64,000 nucleotides of DNA from Taxillus chinensis. Taxonomy: Eukaryota; Streptophyta; Magnoliopsida; Santalales; Loranthaceae. This document shows positions 46,375 through 57,382 of the stretch, piece after piece. The stretch is taken from contig CM042091.1 of NCBI GenBank assembly GCA_023512835.1, positions 49,057,284-49,121,283 of the forward strand, given 5' to 3'. A model generated the notes under the pieces. It searched no databases, was not told where the DNA came from, and worked only from the letters and a program-made list of their open reading frames with translations. How positions within the stretch are numbered: the stretch's first letter is position 1; every line of letters begins with the position of its first letter. A program made the translations under genes and the position numbers.

Positions 46375-48686
46375 TATTCAACCCCACAAGCACGGTATGC
46401 CTATTAAAAGATATAAGTTAAAGTATGATATATATATATATATATAAGGCGATATGTGTGATATTGAACTTTTCAAGCATTAATGATAATTTAATGTTTT
46501 GATATTTTTTAAGGTTTAGAACGCGGAGAACGACAAGTGATTGTAAGGGTTTTTCTCATCCCCATTTTCTTTTTCATTATAGTCTATATTTTATTATTAT
46601 TGTAAGGGTTTTCTTTTCTTCATCTCCCATTTTCTCTTCCTCTTTATCTTGTTTTTCCCTTTTATTTCTATGAAATTATTACTATGAGAGTTTTATATTT
46701 CTTATCATTCTATTTTATTGTTGAGAACATTAGTCGTTTTCAAATCTCTCTCTTGATAATCTATGTTATTGATTGGGGTAGATAACCATTTTAATATTCG
46801 TGGTTATCCTTGCTAACCTTGAATGTTTTATTGAAATTCCATGATCTGTTTCATGTTTGTTAAAATTGTTACAACCTCTTATGTTGGACAAAGTAAGTTA
46901 TGATGGGTGGTTCCAGGAAAGACCTCCAATGCATTGGGTAAAGAACATCACCTGGAGAGTGTCAATCCAAATTGATAATATGTTATGTTATGATACGGTA
47001 TCTGGGTAGTTAACCTAGATCATGATGTTATGATACGATGTCTAAACATAATCTTCCATGTTATGATTTCCTTGTGAAATGTTGATCATGTATGATGTGC
47101 AAATGTTATATGGTATTTCTTATGTTCGATATCTTCATGATTTTCCTTACCCACTTATGTTTACCCTTCCTGGGCTATTTGAGCTCACCCTTTTTATGAT
47201 TTCTTTTCCAACCCAAGGTAATTAAGGGATGGATAAACTAGGATAAGGAGTCGAGAAGTGCTTGAAAATAAAGTTGTGTGAAATTTTAAAGATTTATTAA
47301 GTTGTTTGCTTGTGTGCTTTGTTATGTAATAATGGGTTATGGACACTTAGTCTCTAAACCCCTAAACCTTAAAGATCTTGGATTGAAATTTGTAATAATG
47401 AATGGTTTGTTTGATTAAATAAGTAATAGTTTGAAATTGATATAAAATTTGTATATTTAATTTCCGTTAACGCACCTGGTTTGGAGGTTTCAAAGTTGGG
47501 GCGTTACGATAAACCATTATGCCTCTCCACATTTAAGTATACTTAAGTTACAATGTAAATAACGAAATACCCTTCATTTGGATTCAAAGAAAAATACTAG
47601 AAAAATAAATTCCCACTCCTTCAAAATGTGAAAATTGGGATTTAGTGTGAAATCTCAGAAAAATCCAGTTTTTCGTAGAGGTGAATTTTTGAAAAGTGGG
47701 GTCAGACATCTCAGAAAAATCTCCAAAAATCATATTATCTTAGTTATGATATGGAGATCCAATGCCGGGCCTTTTTATTGAAAGAAAATAGCTGCTATGG
47801 GTATTTCCTTCCTTAGTTAAGGAATGAGGATCGACTTGTGAAGACTGACTACAGTTCTAAAGGGAGTGTTGTACACCTTAAGACCATAATGGTGTTGGTA
47901 TAATTGGTTTGTGGATTTGGGACTTAGGTTCCATGACTTGTTGGGTTCTCACCGTGATGCACCGATGGTGCTATGTGGTTGACGTGGCAAGCATATGTGC
48001 CGATGGCGAGCTTGTGTGGCGACTGTGGCCGGGCATATTGCATTGTGGACAGGCTAAGGCCTAAGTGAGCTGTTAAGCTCGTAGAGCTAGGGCTGAGTGC
48101 CCTGAGCTGGGATCCCGTGGAGGATCGTGGACACAGTCGTCTGTGTGGGCAAGGCCGGGTCCTGATGTTTGTTTGCGGGTGAGTCTCGATGATTGTGCAA
48201 ACTACAAAGTGCACGAGTACACGAGCATGTAGCATAGACTTGTATGTTTGCATGGTGTGGAGTATTGGGGTCACCTAACGAGCTTGTTGCTCACTCCTAC
48301 TTGTTATTTCCCCTTTTCAGGTGTGACCCGAGACTAGTGGAGGACTTTCTTCCAGGAGGACGTGCCCACTACTCGATGTATGAGTCCCGTATTTTGTATT
48401 GTATTATGTATTGTATCTCGGACATAGGTCCGTGGACGATTGTATTTGCTTACTTGTTTGTGATGTGATGTCGTATGATTGTTTGACTCATTGTATGCAC
48501 GATGATATATGAGAAGGTACAGGATTACCCTTGATGTATGATCGTACAAGGTTACATATTTGAGACAAGACCCGCGGTGTAGTCTCCATTGGTGTTAGTC
48601 ACCAACCTCTTGACCTTTCGGGTGCGGGCAAGGGGAAGTCATGTACCCGGTTCCGGGTTCCCTGGAATTCGGGGCGTGACGGATGA

Positions 48687-50569
48687 CGACTGGTAAAATC
48701 CCCTTAACCCACACTTCGACCTCTCTTATCCCGACCTCTCAACGTTGTCTCAATTAAAGGGTCTCGGACTTAGTAGCAGCCAATGTCCAGGAATGGCCGG
48801 TAACCGGTAGAGGAACTCCTACCTCAATGGCCAAAGCCTCTCTTTCCGGGTGACAACAAGCAACGGGATCACCTTGGAGTCTAACAATGTTGTCTTGAAT
48901 AACCGGTCCTTTGGGCAAACGTTCAGTGGGAAGCAATGTTCAGTGGTGATGTTCTCAACAAGGGACTACATGACAAATTGGTGAATGTGGAGGGATAGCT
49001 TAGGCTAGTGGCCATGTCATTTTCTCAATTTTGGAAAGTCGGACCACGTATGCGACTCTCCCATGCCCGCACCCAAACGGGTAAGCAAGTTATTGAGTGT
49101 GTCAACTCATTTATAGGCCTATTGGTGACTAACACATATAAGGTACTACACAGTGATTGTTGTCTCAAAATGAACTTGTATATCATACAACTAAGGTAGT
49201 TCTATACATTCTCATGTGATATGAAACCAACATAAATAATCATTTTATAATATTATTATATAAACAAATCAATACAACTTTCATGAACCCTTATCCAGAT
49301 ATCAAATAAACCAACATAAAGTATCATGCATCTACATATAGAGTCATAAAGTCATTTGTTTGAATATGAAATAAATATGAATCAAGTTTTGAGAAGTTTC
49401 TCGCTAATTTGTGTCGGTACCAAAAAAACATGTCAACAAAGTAGGGATAAGCACAATTATCTAGTAGGTGACCCACAACTTTACGCCACCCCTACAACTC
49501 AAACTATACATAAAATACTATATGTTAAGTGCATACATGTTCTAGTGTAATGCTCTACAAACCACACAACCATTACCTATATAGCCAAACAATCAACACA
49601 ACATAAAACTAGCATCATCAAAAGAAGTATCACACAAATCCTAACTTATCAAGGTAATAGCACCAAACAACGGTGGTATTTCCCAATAACCAATCCCATC
49701 AAAATAGTGCCCAACAAGCAAGCCATTTTATAATCTCATAACATATCACATCGCAACATAGCTTATCATCATTTTAAGTATCAATAACCTTAAACCCTAA
49801 AGGTTTATCAAACATAGCAATTTAAGTATCAATAAGCTCAAGCCCTTTAGGTTTGTCAAACACACCAGTTCAAGTATCAATAATCTCAAACCCATAATCC
49901 ACCAGCTCATTTGGGGCATTTAGCCACATGTTCTAACTTTAATAACACAAACCACTAACTCATGCATAATAGCCTTATAGGAATACACTCCGCCATACCA
50001 ACTCTAGGGCCTTGACCACTGTCAATAACCACTTCCATAGAAATACCATATGGACTTGAAGGACCCACAAATAGCTATGTAAAATCAACATGAATAATTA
50101 AGTTTAAGTAAGTTTGTAGGCTAGCTAAAATTTAATGAACATGAACCTAAGCTTGATTTAAAGTTCACCACAAATCTTAACTTAGACTCAAATTCATATA
50201 ATTTTAAATAGGCTAAACTTAACTAATTAACAACCCTACACATAAGGTCCAATGTGCCCTATGATAATCTGCGAAACATTAACACAACTGTTCCTTTATT
50301 TTGTATGACCATGGAAATACCAACACCACCCTACCATCAATTGAACCATACCGCATGTTTCATGCATGCCTATGACAATGCAATATCCCATGTAACAAAT
50401 ATACAAACACAATAGTTCAAAAAATGACAATAATGCTAATATCCATGTACATCTAATCAAACTAATAAGATAGTCCATATTAACAAGCAATCAATACTAT
50501 AGTTACCCCTCATTCATCAATCCGAGACAAGACTATCTCATAGCCTTCCATATGTAGGAATACGGCGCC
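48687..50569 (-). mobile_element. Diverged minus-strand LTR-like copy (L9)
   Basis: On the minus strand the start region near 50520-50569 resembles the GAGAGATAGCC start of L1 and L3. The block near 49435-49475 (complement of GGTGACC...TAGATAATTGTGCTTATCCCTACTTTG) matches the conserved 3' block of the family. The rest is AT-rich and diverged. No TSD. Confidence 0.4.
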
Positions 50570-50575
50570 AGGCCC

Positions 50576-52487
50576 TGTGTGGGCCTTCCCTAAGGTATGA
50601 GTTATGTTTTATGTATTTATTTTGCATATGTGTTGCTTACATCATTAAGATAGTCTTGATTTGGTAATGAAGATATCATTTTGGTATCGTGCTCCTGGCG
50701 ATACGAGCGTTTTGGTCGTAGTTGGGTCTAATTTGGAGTTCAGGACCTTGAAAGGCTAGTTGTGTAATTTTGGGTGTTTATTAATTAAAGAATTAATAGT
50801 AAATATAAATAGATAGAGAGAGATAATCTCCCAGCGTGTGGTCATTTGTAGTGCACGACTTTAGTGAAAGAGAGAGAGCTTGAAGAGAGCTTGGAGCTTA
50901 AAAGCTTAAAGCCTTGGCGATTTGGGTTTATGGAGCTCAAAGAATCGGTCCAAGTATGTGTTCCTATATCTATTATCTCGATTATGTTCTTGATATGCAT
51001 ATTTTGTCACGATTAATGAAATCCTGGCATTAATCCTGGGTTTTGGGGGAATTTCAATTTTTAGGTTGGATCCTGGTGGTTTAGATCGTGACATATACTG
51101 GTGGTTATGTGTTTCTATGATTTGGGGGTTTTATAATCATGTATGGCATAAGAGTTAAAAGTCAACCATGGAAATCTAGATTTAGATCTAGATGGATATA
51201 ATCAGAATATATATATATTTGTGTGTGTAGTTTTGTTGTGACCGTTCGATTTAGAGGTATTCAAGACGCGTTTTGAGGTATATATCATAGTCCGTTGAGT
51301 GAAAAGTGTGTTTGTGAGCGTTTAAAGGTCACTAGGTTGATTCCAGACGAAGAACAAGTAAAAACGACGATGAACAATGCCGAGGGTCAAAGGTCGAGGG
51401 TCGAAGGATTGGAGGCCAAGGGTTGAAGGTTCGGGAGGTCGAGGGTCGAAGGGCTAATGGTCGAAGGATCTTCGAGGAAGATCTTTAAGTCGGGATCTTT
51501 GAGGCTGCGTTCTAAGATCTTCGAGGCGGATCTTTGGGGTAGTTCTTTAAGTCGGGATCTTTAAGGCAGGGCTCCGAAGAAGTGAGTTTCGAGGCGAGCT
51601 CGAAGAAGGGAGTCTTCGAGGCAGATCTTTGAGTTTTCGAGTTTGAGCTTTGAGTCTCCAGGTCGGCGGTGTTGCGGCTTCAGGTTAGCAATTCCAAGGG
51701 ACAACAAGACCATTTACGTTGAAAACCTTTATGCCTCTCCACACTTATTGGTGTTGGTGTGTTGGTTTGAGTATTGAGCCTTGGGCTTGGTGACTTGTTT
51801 GTGTTCTCACCATCCTGGATTGAGCCGTTGAACTCATGATGACAGGTTGTGGCCTGCATGAGCCGTTGAGCTCGTGGTGCTAGGGTTGAGTGCTCTAAGC
51901 TAGGATCCTGTTGAGAATCGTGGACAAACCGTCCTGTGTGGACGATCCGGGTCCTGATGTTTGTTTGCAGGTTGAGTCCTGATGATTATACGCACTACAC
52001 GGTGCACGAGTATACTAACATATAATATAGACTTATATGTTATGCATAGTAGAGTGATGTGGAGTATTAGGGTCACCTACCGAGCTTGTCGCTCACCCCT
52101 ACTTGTTATTTTCCCTTTTTCAGGTGTGACCCGAGACTAGTGGAGGACTTTCTTCCAGGAGGACGTGCCCACTACTCGATGTTTGATATAGTATTGTATT
52201 TTGTATTATTGTGTATTGTATCCCGGACATGGATCCGTGGCGATTGTATTTGCACATTATTTGTGTGATGTGATGTTTGTATGACTAATTGACATAGTTT
52301 GTATGATGATGTATGGGAAGGTATAAGATTACCCCCGATATATAATTGTACATGTTTGCATGATTGAGACAACACCCGTGATGTAGTCTTTATTGCTTGC
52401 TTATCACTAACCCCTTGACCTTTCGGGTGCGGGCAAGAGGAAGTCATGTCCCTGATTCTGGGTTCTCTATAAATTGGGGGCATGACA
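50576..52487 (+). mobile_element. Long LTR copy L5 (solo LTR, about 1.9 kb)
   Basis: Same order of parts as L3: CGAGCGTTTTGG block, TATAAATAG at 50804, short GA-rich stretches, variable tract at 51379-51690 (GGTCGAGGGTCGAAGG and GATCTTYGAGGC words), CCTCTCCACACTTAT block, GAGCTCGTGGTGCTAGGG block, and the end GGGGGCATGACA at 52487. AGGCC stands right after the end and also at 50570-50574, one base before the presumed start, so it is a likely TSD with a one-base uncertainty. Confidence 0.65.
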
Positions 52488-52874
52488 AGGCCAGCCATAT
52501 ATGGGACCCCAACGTTGTCAACTAGTCATATAGGAGACCTCGGCTTCCAACCAGCCCCATATGAGACCTCGGTTGACCAACAAATCCTCAATCATAATTA
52601 TACCATAAACACATCTCATAATTTCGTACATGTCATATTATATTGTGCTCTAACAATCTCAAATGAGAAAGCAACAATTTGCCACACCAGGAAAAAGGCA
52701 TAAGGTTTTATTTTATGGCTTTAAATAGCCCAAGCAAGGTCTACACAACTCAAATAAAATAAATAGAAGGAAAAGGAACAAAAAACACAAAATAGGGAAT
52801 CGATCGAAGCCGAGGGCTAAAGAACCCATCTACCGAGATAATATTAGTTGTGGTTGGCGTTCCCTTAGTCAACT

Positions 52875-54525
52875 TGTAATGACCCATATTTTGGATGTGA
52901 GGAGTTAGTCAGTTTTGCCTTTTTAGGTGGAAATTGTTGGGTTTTAGGGAGTTTTCTTTCCACACACTTTGGCTTAATCATCTTGTATGTTGATGAGCAA
53001 GCAATAGCAAAGTTTGAGCCCAATAGGGAGTGCACGTGAGAATGGCTTTTCACGTGCAGTGAGATTTTTGCATAGCAGCCTTCCTGATGTTGTTCCAAGG
53101 CTGGTGGTGAAATTCTAGGGCATTTGGAGGTGCCCGTGAGAATGCTTTCTCACGTGCAGCCTCCATTATCATTGTTTTATTGTTCTGATCCTCTTTTGCT
53201 AAAGGACCATGGTGAAATTAGGAGTGCTTTGCCTTGTGGTTGCAAAAAGGTTGTAGTCTGTCATCAAAACTACGTCATTTTGATGCTGGGATTCATTTAA
53301 TCAAAACTATGTCGTTTTAGGGTTTGGGTTGTCTATATAAAGAGGTGAAGACTCCCTGTTTTAGGTTTAGGGTTCTGTTCAGCTGCTGCAGCCATCGTAG
53401 AGAGAGAGAGAGAGCTAGAGAGAGGGAAGGAAGGAGAGCTGCTGGTTGTTACCGGGGCGTCTTGCATGGGGAGGACGGCATCTAGTGCGGGAACAAGGAG
53501 GATCTTCTTTAAGGTAGGGGTTTCGCCTTCTTGTACCTAATCGGGGTTAGGCCCCGTGATGAATGAACCGTTGGATATCGTTCTTGTTATTATATTATTT
53601 ATATGTAAATTCATATAGGTGTGATTTCCTATATGGATGTTGGCCTTCAATGGCGTGTTGTTTGGATATATGTATATATGCATGCCAAGTGTTTGAAATT
53701 ATGCTTGTGAGGCTGTGCATATTATGTGTTTGAGATTATGCCTGTGAGGCCACGCATGTCAAGTGTTTGAAATTATGCCTGTGTAGCCGTGCATATGATG
53801 TGTGAGATTATATCGTAAGGCTGGGTTTGTGAGCCTGGGAATATATGCATGCTAAGTGTTTGATGTTATTCCTGTGTGACTAAGCATACTAAATGTTTGA
53901 TGTTATGCCTATATGGCCATGTGTGTTGCGTGTTTGTTTGTGAAACCCGGTGGCTGTGGAAGCCCGAGACTGTTTTGTGAAACCCGGTGGCTGTGGAAGC
54001 CCGGATTGTTTTGTGAAACCCGGTGGTTGTGGGAAGCCCGAGACTGCTCGTGTGTTAGCTTGTGTGGCTGTTTGAAATATTTGTTTTTGCTTGATGGCTT
54101 CCTGTTATATTTGTTGAAATAATTGTATCATGACACCGTACTTGTACACACGGCATGTAGATGCTAGGAGCATGGGATGGGTTGGGGAGACATGATCCCC
54201 TAGAGCTGTGGTTGCTCACCCCTCCTATCGTGTTGTTTTCTTACAGGGACCTACAGGCATTAGGTGGGAACCAAGGAAGACCTACTTGTGGCTTGCTTAT
54301 AGTTCTTGAATTTTATTATTTTTATGAACTTTGTAACCCCAGTGGGGAGATCTTGTAATGTGGAGTTTAATGTAATAAATGTAATGTTTGAACTTAATAA
54401 ATATTTGGTTTTGTCTCTGAATATAAAATGTGATGCGTACGTTGTGTTCTAACCCCTTTATCCAAACCCGGGTAAAGGGAGGGTCAGGTTCCGGTCTCCT
54501 CGGGTGGGAAATCCGGGGCGTGACA
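52875..54525 (+). mobile_element. Solo LTR, Ty3/gypsy chromovirus family, TSD CAACT
   Basis: 1651 bp from TGTAATGACCC to GGGGCGTGACA, with CAACT on both sides (52870-52874 and 54526-54530). It is the plus-strand relative of the gypsy LTR at 57383-59251. It shares two palindromes around ACGT (53263 and 53300), TATATAAAG at 53334, GTTTTAGGTTTAGGGTT, a GA microsatellite at 53399-53420, and the end GGGAAATCCGGGGCGTGACA. Tandem units at 53680-53900 (TTGAAATTATGCCTGTGAGGC) and 53938-54045 (AACCCGGTGGCTGTGGAAGC, three units). Confidence 0.9.
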
Positions 54526-54817
54526 CAACTAAGTAAATCGATCGTAGCTGGCCTTCCCTTAACTAACCGAGTAAATTGGTTGCCACCAACCTTCCCTCGG
54601 TCGCAACCGACAAAACCTAAACTAAACTATTTGACAAAATTGATCACGGCCGACCTTCCCTCATTGCAGTCTGACGTAACCCAAAATGTCTTTGTTGTTA
54701 AATCGGTCACGTCCGACTATCCATCTGTCTAGATGACGATCTGTTCTTCCTCAATTTTTGCAATTTTGTAGATTCCGTCCATAGTTTCGGTCCATACCTA
54801 AAATCCACCAATTGTGG

Positions 54818-55456
54818 TGTCATGCCCCGGATTTCCGACTCGGGAAAACGGTACGTGACTCCCCATTCACCCACACGGAGGGCAACGGGGTTGGATTACT
54901 GGATGCCACACAAACAAGACTAACAATTACAATAAATCAAACATGCCACATCTTTATTTAATTTCAAACATCAAAGGTTCACAAACCAACCATGTTCCTT
55001 ACTACAATTCAATCCCTTAGTACATTCCCCCCCCCCCCCCCGGGGTTACATAAATTATGAAATTACATCACTGAAGTGAACAATAAAATGAAGATGGTCT
55101 TTCACCTTGGTGTATCCACATAACGCGCTTGTAAGTCCCTGGAAAACAAACAAACACGAGTAGGAGGGGTGAGCAACCACAGTTCAATAAGGATCAAGTC
55201 TCCCCAACCCTTCCCATGCTCTTAGAGGCTACATGCATGTGCACAGGTGTAGTGACGTGGCGGTATTAGGAAAAATAAATCATTCCACACAAGCGGGCGT
55301 AACCTCGGCCCACCACACCTGGCTAACAAACCACATCTCAAGCAAGTAATTTAACCGCCTCTTCAAGCCACTGGATTTAACCGCCTCTCAGGCAAAGTAA
55401 TTTAACCGCCTCTTCAGGCCCTTGGTTTAACCGCCTCTCAGGCAAAGTAATTTAAC
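54818..55456 (-). repeat. Gypsy LTR segment A (3' end part only)
   Basis: Matches 57383-58000. The homology stops at about 55456, inside the AACCGCCTCT repeat, where protease sequence follows. At 55027-55041 it has a long C run where copy B has CCCCATGGGG. Confidence 0.9.
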
Positions 55457-55674
55457 CCCAAGCCCTCAACTATAAGCTTAGCAATAAAAGAATGCGATGC
55501 ACCCATATCGAAGACAACAGAAGCAAGCATGCGGGAGATCAACAGAGTACCTCTAACCACCGATGGTCCTACTCCCTCCTCTGCCGGTGAAGGTGGTAGC
55601 TCAGCCTCCTCCTGGGGTGTCGCATTCAGTGCAAACACCCTCCCTTGGCCGGTGCCACTGGTCGGCTCACTCAC
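55438..55674 (-). pseudogene. Ty3/gypsy protease fragment
   Basis: The frame reads GRVFALNA, then GTLLISRMLASVVFDMGASHSFI. The active-site triplet is usually DTGA or DSGA; here it is DMGA, likely inactive. The frame then ends at the deletion junction with LTR segment A. Confidence 0.8.
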
Positions 55675-55781
55675 CGGGCGGCTCCCGCCCGATCGCCTCT
55701 AGCATCGGCCTGGTTGTCGCTCTGGCCTCCCCCGAGGTCGGGTCCGACTAGATCCTGCTTGGCCGGCTCGCCATTGACGAG

Positions 55782-56700
55782 CTAGTCTCTCACTGGTGCA
55801 CGGAAGCTAGCATCACTCCTCACGCTGGATGCCATGCCCCCCGTTCCCCTGTTGCCACTCCTGCAAACTCGGCGCAAATGGCCCTCTCGTCCACAGTTGT
55901 TGCATCGCCAGTCCTTCTTGGGGCACTCCCCCTTGAAGTGACCCTGCTCTCCACAGCAGTGACAACTGCTAGGTAGACCCCCAGATGGACCACCCTGTCT
56001 TCCACCGCCAAAGGTGAACCTCCCAGGGTTCACGAGATGTCCGACCCCGACCGCGAAAAGAACCGCTATCCCTCTCCTCCGTCTTGAGCCTCTTGGGCCC
56101 TGCATCTCGATTAGGCCCACTCTGCCATGGCGACCCTGATGGGCCTGCCTCCCATCATCCAACTCTCTCTCGGCTATACGGGCCGTCTCCACAACCTCAG
56201 CATAGGTCCTCAAGCGTAGAATTGCCACCCTCTGCCTAAGGGCTGGCCTAAGGCCCAAAGTGAACTTGTGGGCCTTCAGGTCCTCCCTTGCCACAGTCTC
56301 AGGAGCAAACCTACTCAAGCTCCGGAACTCCCGCTCATACTCAGGTACCGTCCTGGATCCCTGCTTCAAGCTGCCGAATTCTTCCCTCTTCTGCCATCTC
56401 ACTGATTCGGGGAAGAACTCATCATGGAAGAGTTGGAAGAACTCCTCCCAAGGCATGAGTTGCACCGCACGACTCCCCGCGACACTCGTCCATCACTCCA
56501 AAGCATCCCCCTCCAGCTGCCGAATGGCCAGGTTGCATCTTATCCTCCTCCCAGGGGCAGGAGAAAGGAGAACACATGCTCGATCCGCTCAACCACTGCT
56601 CGGCTACCACGGGATCACCTTCCCCCCTTGAATCGCGGAGGTTGTTCCTTTCGGAACCGTGTCACCACGTCATCCTCGCACGAGTCGGTACACCACCCGG
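55782..56700 (-). pseudogene. Ty3/gypsy gag, C-terminal half intact, N-terminal half broken
   Basis: The open part (56465-55782, 227 codons) reads PWEEFFQLFHDEFFP, REFRSLSRFAPE and ends in two zinc knuckles of the CX2CX4HX4C type, CHCCGEQGHFKGEC and CNNCGREGHLRRVC. Upstream, fragments such as FRKEQPPRFKGG and DPVVAEQWL lie in other frames, so at least two indels break the capsid part. Role in the intact family: capsid formation and RNA packaging. Confidence 0.85.
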
Positions 56701-57368
56701 CGAACTCTCGCACTCACGAGGCAGCTCCCCTGCGGTGGTGGTGGTGGCACCACCCGCCGTCGTTGCCATCTCACGGCGCACCTCCTCCCGAACCTCCTGC
56801 CGGAGTCCCTCCCGTAGCTCTCGTACTTCCAACCCGGATGCCTTCTCGTAGCTGTGCCAAGCAACAACGCATGCCCTCCAACGGACCGTCCCGCACCCAG
56901 ACCCTCATGGGCGGATGACTCATCGCCCACGCCCGGACGCACGTGTCTCTCTCCTCGCCGGCATTCTTACTACACGAAGTAAGAAGCACAAACGTCAAAA
57001 CGAATTTATAATCTATCGCGTCACTACCTCTACCCCACCGATCAATTCCACTATCACATGACATTACACACATACATTGTATCAATCACATTTTACGATT
57101 CGGTACGCATTGCCAAACAAATCGAGTTGCACATTTCACACTTAATCATATTATCTTATCCACAATTTCCACGGTTTAGCACACATTCACAACAAATGCA
57201 ACTAGTGCCCTAATGCCAATGCACGCAAATCCTACCACAAGCCTGGACTACCCTAAGTACACCTCGGAGGCTCAAAGACGACCATGTTGATCAGGCATGT
57301 CCCTCCAGGCTCCTCCAAAGGACTTAGGATAACCAGGTCCGCCCACTACCCTAGGCCAACTAGACCAT

Positions 57369-57379
57369 GCTCGATACCA
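57369..57379 (-). other. Gypsy primer-binding site
   Basis: TGGTATCGAGC on the minus strand, four bases... after the AGA spacer that follows the LTR end at 57383. It is the same variant as in the TRIM at 11765. Confidence 0.75.
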
Positions 57380-57382
57380 TCT

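Larger units (their letters stand above)
44150..47508 (+). mobile_element. Nested 3.36-kb LTR-like insert carrying small ORFs
   Basis: It starts TGTAAGACCC and ends GGGGCGTTACG. The flanks GTAAA (44145-44149) and ATAAA (47509-47513) match at four of five positions, and the outer LTR resumes exactly after them. A strong TATA box TATATAAGG at 45561 and a second TATA-like CATAAATAGG near 44369 are present. The first 0.8 kb carries an ORF, and the stretch 46059-46374 carries two more. GTAAGACCCAAAAAATTT at 44984 resembles the start, so it could also be two elements fused. No gag-pol; long solo LTR or unknown non-autonomous element. Confidence 0.65.
43112..48681 (+). mobile_element. Long LTR copy L4 (solo LTR, interrupted by a nested insert), TSD GATGA
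   Basis: TGTAAAGACTTG at the start, GGGGCGTGACG at the end (terminal A mutated to G). GATGA lies at 43107-43111 and 48682-48686, a perfect 5-bp TSD. Without the nested insert (44150-47508) it is about 2.2 kb and collinear with L3. TATA at 43429, (GA)n at 43490-43516, variable tract at 43880-44110 built of GGAGTCAGCAAC and GTTAGTCCGGATCAGTA words. The hairpin block is split by the insert. Confidence 0.85.

Noticed and set aside
56260..57085. Plus- and minus-strand frames beside gag
   Set aside because: They are shadows of the broken gag reading or other-frame translations of GC-rich retroelement DNA.
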